Origin: Desulfobacteraceae bacterium UBA5616
Lineage (GTDB): Bacteria > Desulfobacterota > Desulfobacteria > Desulfobacterales > UBA5616
Assembly (NCBI GenBank): GCA_002423615.1
Contig: DIKO01000090.1
Span: forward strand, 1 to 7,350
Length of the DNA stretch: 7,350 nt
Direction: 5' to 3'
In this document: piece by piece, positions 5,705-7,350 of the stretch
Numbering within the stretch: the first letter of the stretch is position 1
Layout of the letters: each line of letters starts with the position of its first letter
Program-made: the position numbers and the translations under genes
The notes under the pieces: generated by a model
Told to the model about the DNA's origin: nothing
The model's database searches: none
Seen by the model: the letters and a program-made list of their open reading frames with translations, nothing else

Positions 5705-7276
5705 ATGGATGACCCCAGGACCGATACCCACATCAACGAAAAGCAGGAAACCGTGGACGCCCTATTGAACTGCATCCCCCTCCTGGAAAAAATTGCCGAC
5801 CAACCGGAGTTTCTGTCTCTTTTGCCCGAATCCCGGCGGATTGCCCTGATGACCGCGGCCGGGAAAATATCCCGTCCCGACCGGAAGGAGATGAAAAAGC
5901 GGAATAAAGACATAAAGCAGCAAATGCGGATGGCCATTGTGGAAAAAGAACGCCGGTTAAGAGCGGCCACGGGAATCCGCAGATCCAGGGAAGCCAGTGT
6001 CTTTTCGGCTCCCCTGCAGGTGTCACTGCATGGTGATACAATCGGAAGTGAATACAAGTCGGATATTCTGGAAACGCCGCGAAACTGCTATGTATGCAAA
6101 GCCGGGTTTTCAAGGCTCCATCATTTTTACGACGCCATGTGCCCGAAATGCGCGGAATTGAACTACCGGAAACGCTTCCAGACCGCTTCCTTAAAAGGCC
6201 GGGTGGCATTGATCACCGGATCCCGTCTCAAGATCGGATACCAGGCAACCTTGATGATGCTGAGAGCCGGGGCGATGGTGGTGGCCACCACCCGTTTTCC
6301 CGTGGATTCTGCCTTAAGATTTTCCAAAGAACCCGATTTTGGCGAGTGGGGCTCACGGCTTCGGATTTACGGCCTGGACCTGCGTCATATTCCCAGCGTT
6401 GAGCTTTTTGCCGATTTTTTCAAAGAGACTTACCGTCGTCTGGACATCCTCATCAACAACGCGGCCCAGACCGTACGGCGTCCCCCGGGTTTTTACGCGC
6501 ATCTCATGGAAAAGGAAACAAAAGGGGTGGAGCAATTGCCGGCCGATGCCCGGTCCCTTCTGGAGGATTACCGGTCCTGCATCCTCCGGCTGAATTTCGG
6601 GCAGGAGGACCATGCGGCGAAAAACAGGGCCCTTCCGGCGACCTGGAACGGTGCCTCCCCCGGCATTGGGTTGCGCATGTCCGCCCACCTGTCCCAGATC
6701 CCCTATCCCCATGACCCTGCCTCAAATGCTCCGGAGATGTTCCCGGAAGCTGAACTGGATGCCGATCTCCAGCAGGTGGACCTTCGGAAGACCAATTCCT
6801 GGCGGTTGGGGCTGGGGGAGATTCCGACCGCGGAAATGCTCGAGATCCAGCTGGTGAATTCCGTGGCCCCGTTTGTTTTGTGCAACAAGTTGATCCATTT
6901 AATGAAAGAATCGTACACCGGACAGAAACATGTCGTGAATGTGTCCGCCATGGAGGGAAAATTCCTGAAGTTTAAAAAAGGGAGCCGCCACCCCCATACC
7001 AATATGGCCAAGGCTTCCCTGAACATGCTGACCCATACCGCGGCCGAAGACCTGGCCCGGTTCGGCATTTTCATGAATTCCGTAGACACCGGCTGGGTTA
7101 CGGATGAGGACCCGTTCCTCCTTGCGAAACAAAAACAGGAGCTGCACGATTTCCAGCCGCCGCTGGATATCGTTGACGGGGCTGCAAGAATCTGTGATCC
7201 GTTTTTCCACGGCATTCTCACCGGAAAACACTGGTGCGGCAAATTTTTAAAGGATTACTTCCCCATCGACTGGTAA
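5705..7276 (+). CDS. Atypical short-chain dehydrogenase with N-terminal four-Cys extension
   Basis: A 523-residue, apparently soluble protein, about twice the length of a classical short-chain dehydrogenase. Residues 1-125 are charged and largely helical, with a possible coiled coil at 58-90. Cys128, Cys131, Cys146 and Cys149 (CYVC...CPKC) form a likely zinc site. The Rossmann domain begins at about 164: GRVALITGSRLKIG gives the nucleotide loop TGxxxKIG at 171-178; ATTR at 194-197 ends the second strand, and its arginine hints at NADP(H); Asp225 follows strand 3; NNAA lies at 251-254. A long insertion covers about 257-375. Asn385 and Ser414 (VNVSAMEG) match two members of the catalytic tetrad and Lys436 a third, but the Tyr position four residues before the lysine is Thr432 (HTNMAK). 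DTGWVT at 461-466 stands for the usual PG-V-T turn. It starts 12 bases after the permease stop with a weak ribosome site, so co-expression with the transporter is likely. Reductase activity is uncertain; an altered mechanism or a non-catalytic role is possible. Confidence 0.85.
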   Translation: MDDPRTDTHINEKQETVDALLNCIPLLEKIADQPEFLSLLPESRRIALMTAAGKISRPDRKEMKKRNKDIKQQMRMAIVEKERRLRAATGIRRSREASVFSAPLQVSLHGDTIGSEYKSDILETPRNCYVCKAGFSRLHHFYDAMCPKCAELNYRKRFQTASLKGRVALITGSRLKIGYQATLMMLRAGAMVVATTRFPVDSALRFSKEPDFGEWGSRLRIYGLDLRHIPSVELFADFFKETYRRLDILINNAAQTVRRPPGFYAHLMEKETKGVEQLPADARSLLEDYRSCILRLNFGQEDHAAKNRALPATWNGASPGIGLRMSAHLSQIPYPHDPASNAPEMFPEAELDADLQQVDLRKTNSWRLGLGEIPTAEMLEIQLVNSVAPFVLCNKLIHLMKESYTGQKHVVNVSAMEGKFLKFKKGSRHPHTNMAKASLNMLTHTAAEDLARFGIFMNSVDTGWVTDEDPFLLAKQKQELHDFQPPLDIVDGAARICDPFFHGILTGKHWCGKFLKDYFPIDW

Positions 7277-7350
7277 AGATGAAACCTCTTATCCACTTAA
7301 CGAAAAGACGATAATTTATGAAGCTTTTAATCCCAAAAAAAGCGTAATTA

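Noticed and set aside
7279..7347. Two tandem mini-frames after the oxidoreductase gene (11 and 9 codons)
   Set aside because: They are too short to judge at the window edge, have no strong ribosome site, and AT-rich spacer sequence gives such frames by chance.
7277..7350. Terminator after the oxidoreductase gene
   Set aside because: No hairpin of useful length was found; the only A/T runs are not preceded by a GC stem, and the end of the transcript may lie beyond the window.

Overview
The window looks like a piece of a bacterial chromosome with medium GC content and tightly packed genes. Divergent gene clusters point away from a gene-free stretch at about 3768-4169. The mix of a CaiB-type CoA transferase, a CaiC-like acyl-CoA ligase and the remains of an organic-anion transporter fits an organic-acid-degrading, possibly anaerobic bacterium (Desulfobacterota-like in style). 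No marker gene is present, so this placement is weak. There is no rRNA, tRNA, CRISPR array, insertion sequence or phage gene in the window.

Left, minus strand (about 3830 down to 100): a CoA-transfer and activation cassette. It reads in order: a class III CoA transferase with the family aspartate at residue 169 (3767-2574); a badly truncated major facilitator transporter remnant (2466-2168); an AMP-forming acyl-CoA synthetase with all core motifs intact (2154-496); and, after a 99-base gap, a small GIY-YIG domain protein of the YhbQ/UPF0213 type (396-100) that may be a separate unit. The two enzymes could make and exchange CoA thioesters of a carboxylic acid whose identity cannot be read here. 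The transporter that probably once imported it has lost most of its membrane helices, and its original start codon is now out of frame.

Middle (3768-4169): a control region without a convincing gene. It holds a TATAAT element facing the CoA transferase, a perfect 9-bp inverted repeat around one base (ATCCGGATC-A-GATCCGGAT), five copies of the palindrome GATATC across the region, a purine-rich stretch and a candidate promoter facing right.

Right, plus strand (4170-7276): an ABC-type ATPase, an overlapping six-helix ABC-2 permease (together resembling NosF/NosY-type pairs), and, 12 bases further on, a 523-residue short-chain dehydrogenase-like protein. That last protein is the most unusual gene here. 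It has an N-terminal extension with a four-cysteine putative zinc site, a long insertion in the Rossmann domain, and threonine where the family's catalytic tyrosine should be. The spacing suggests all three genes share one transcript, which makes a membrane transporter co-expressed with an atypical oxidoreductase the best candidate for something undescribed in this window.
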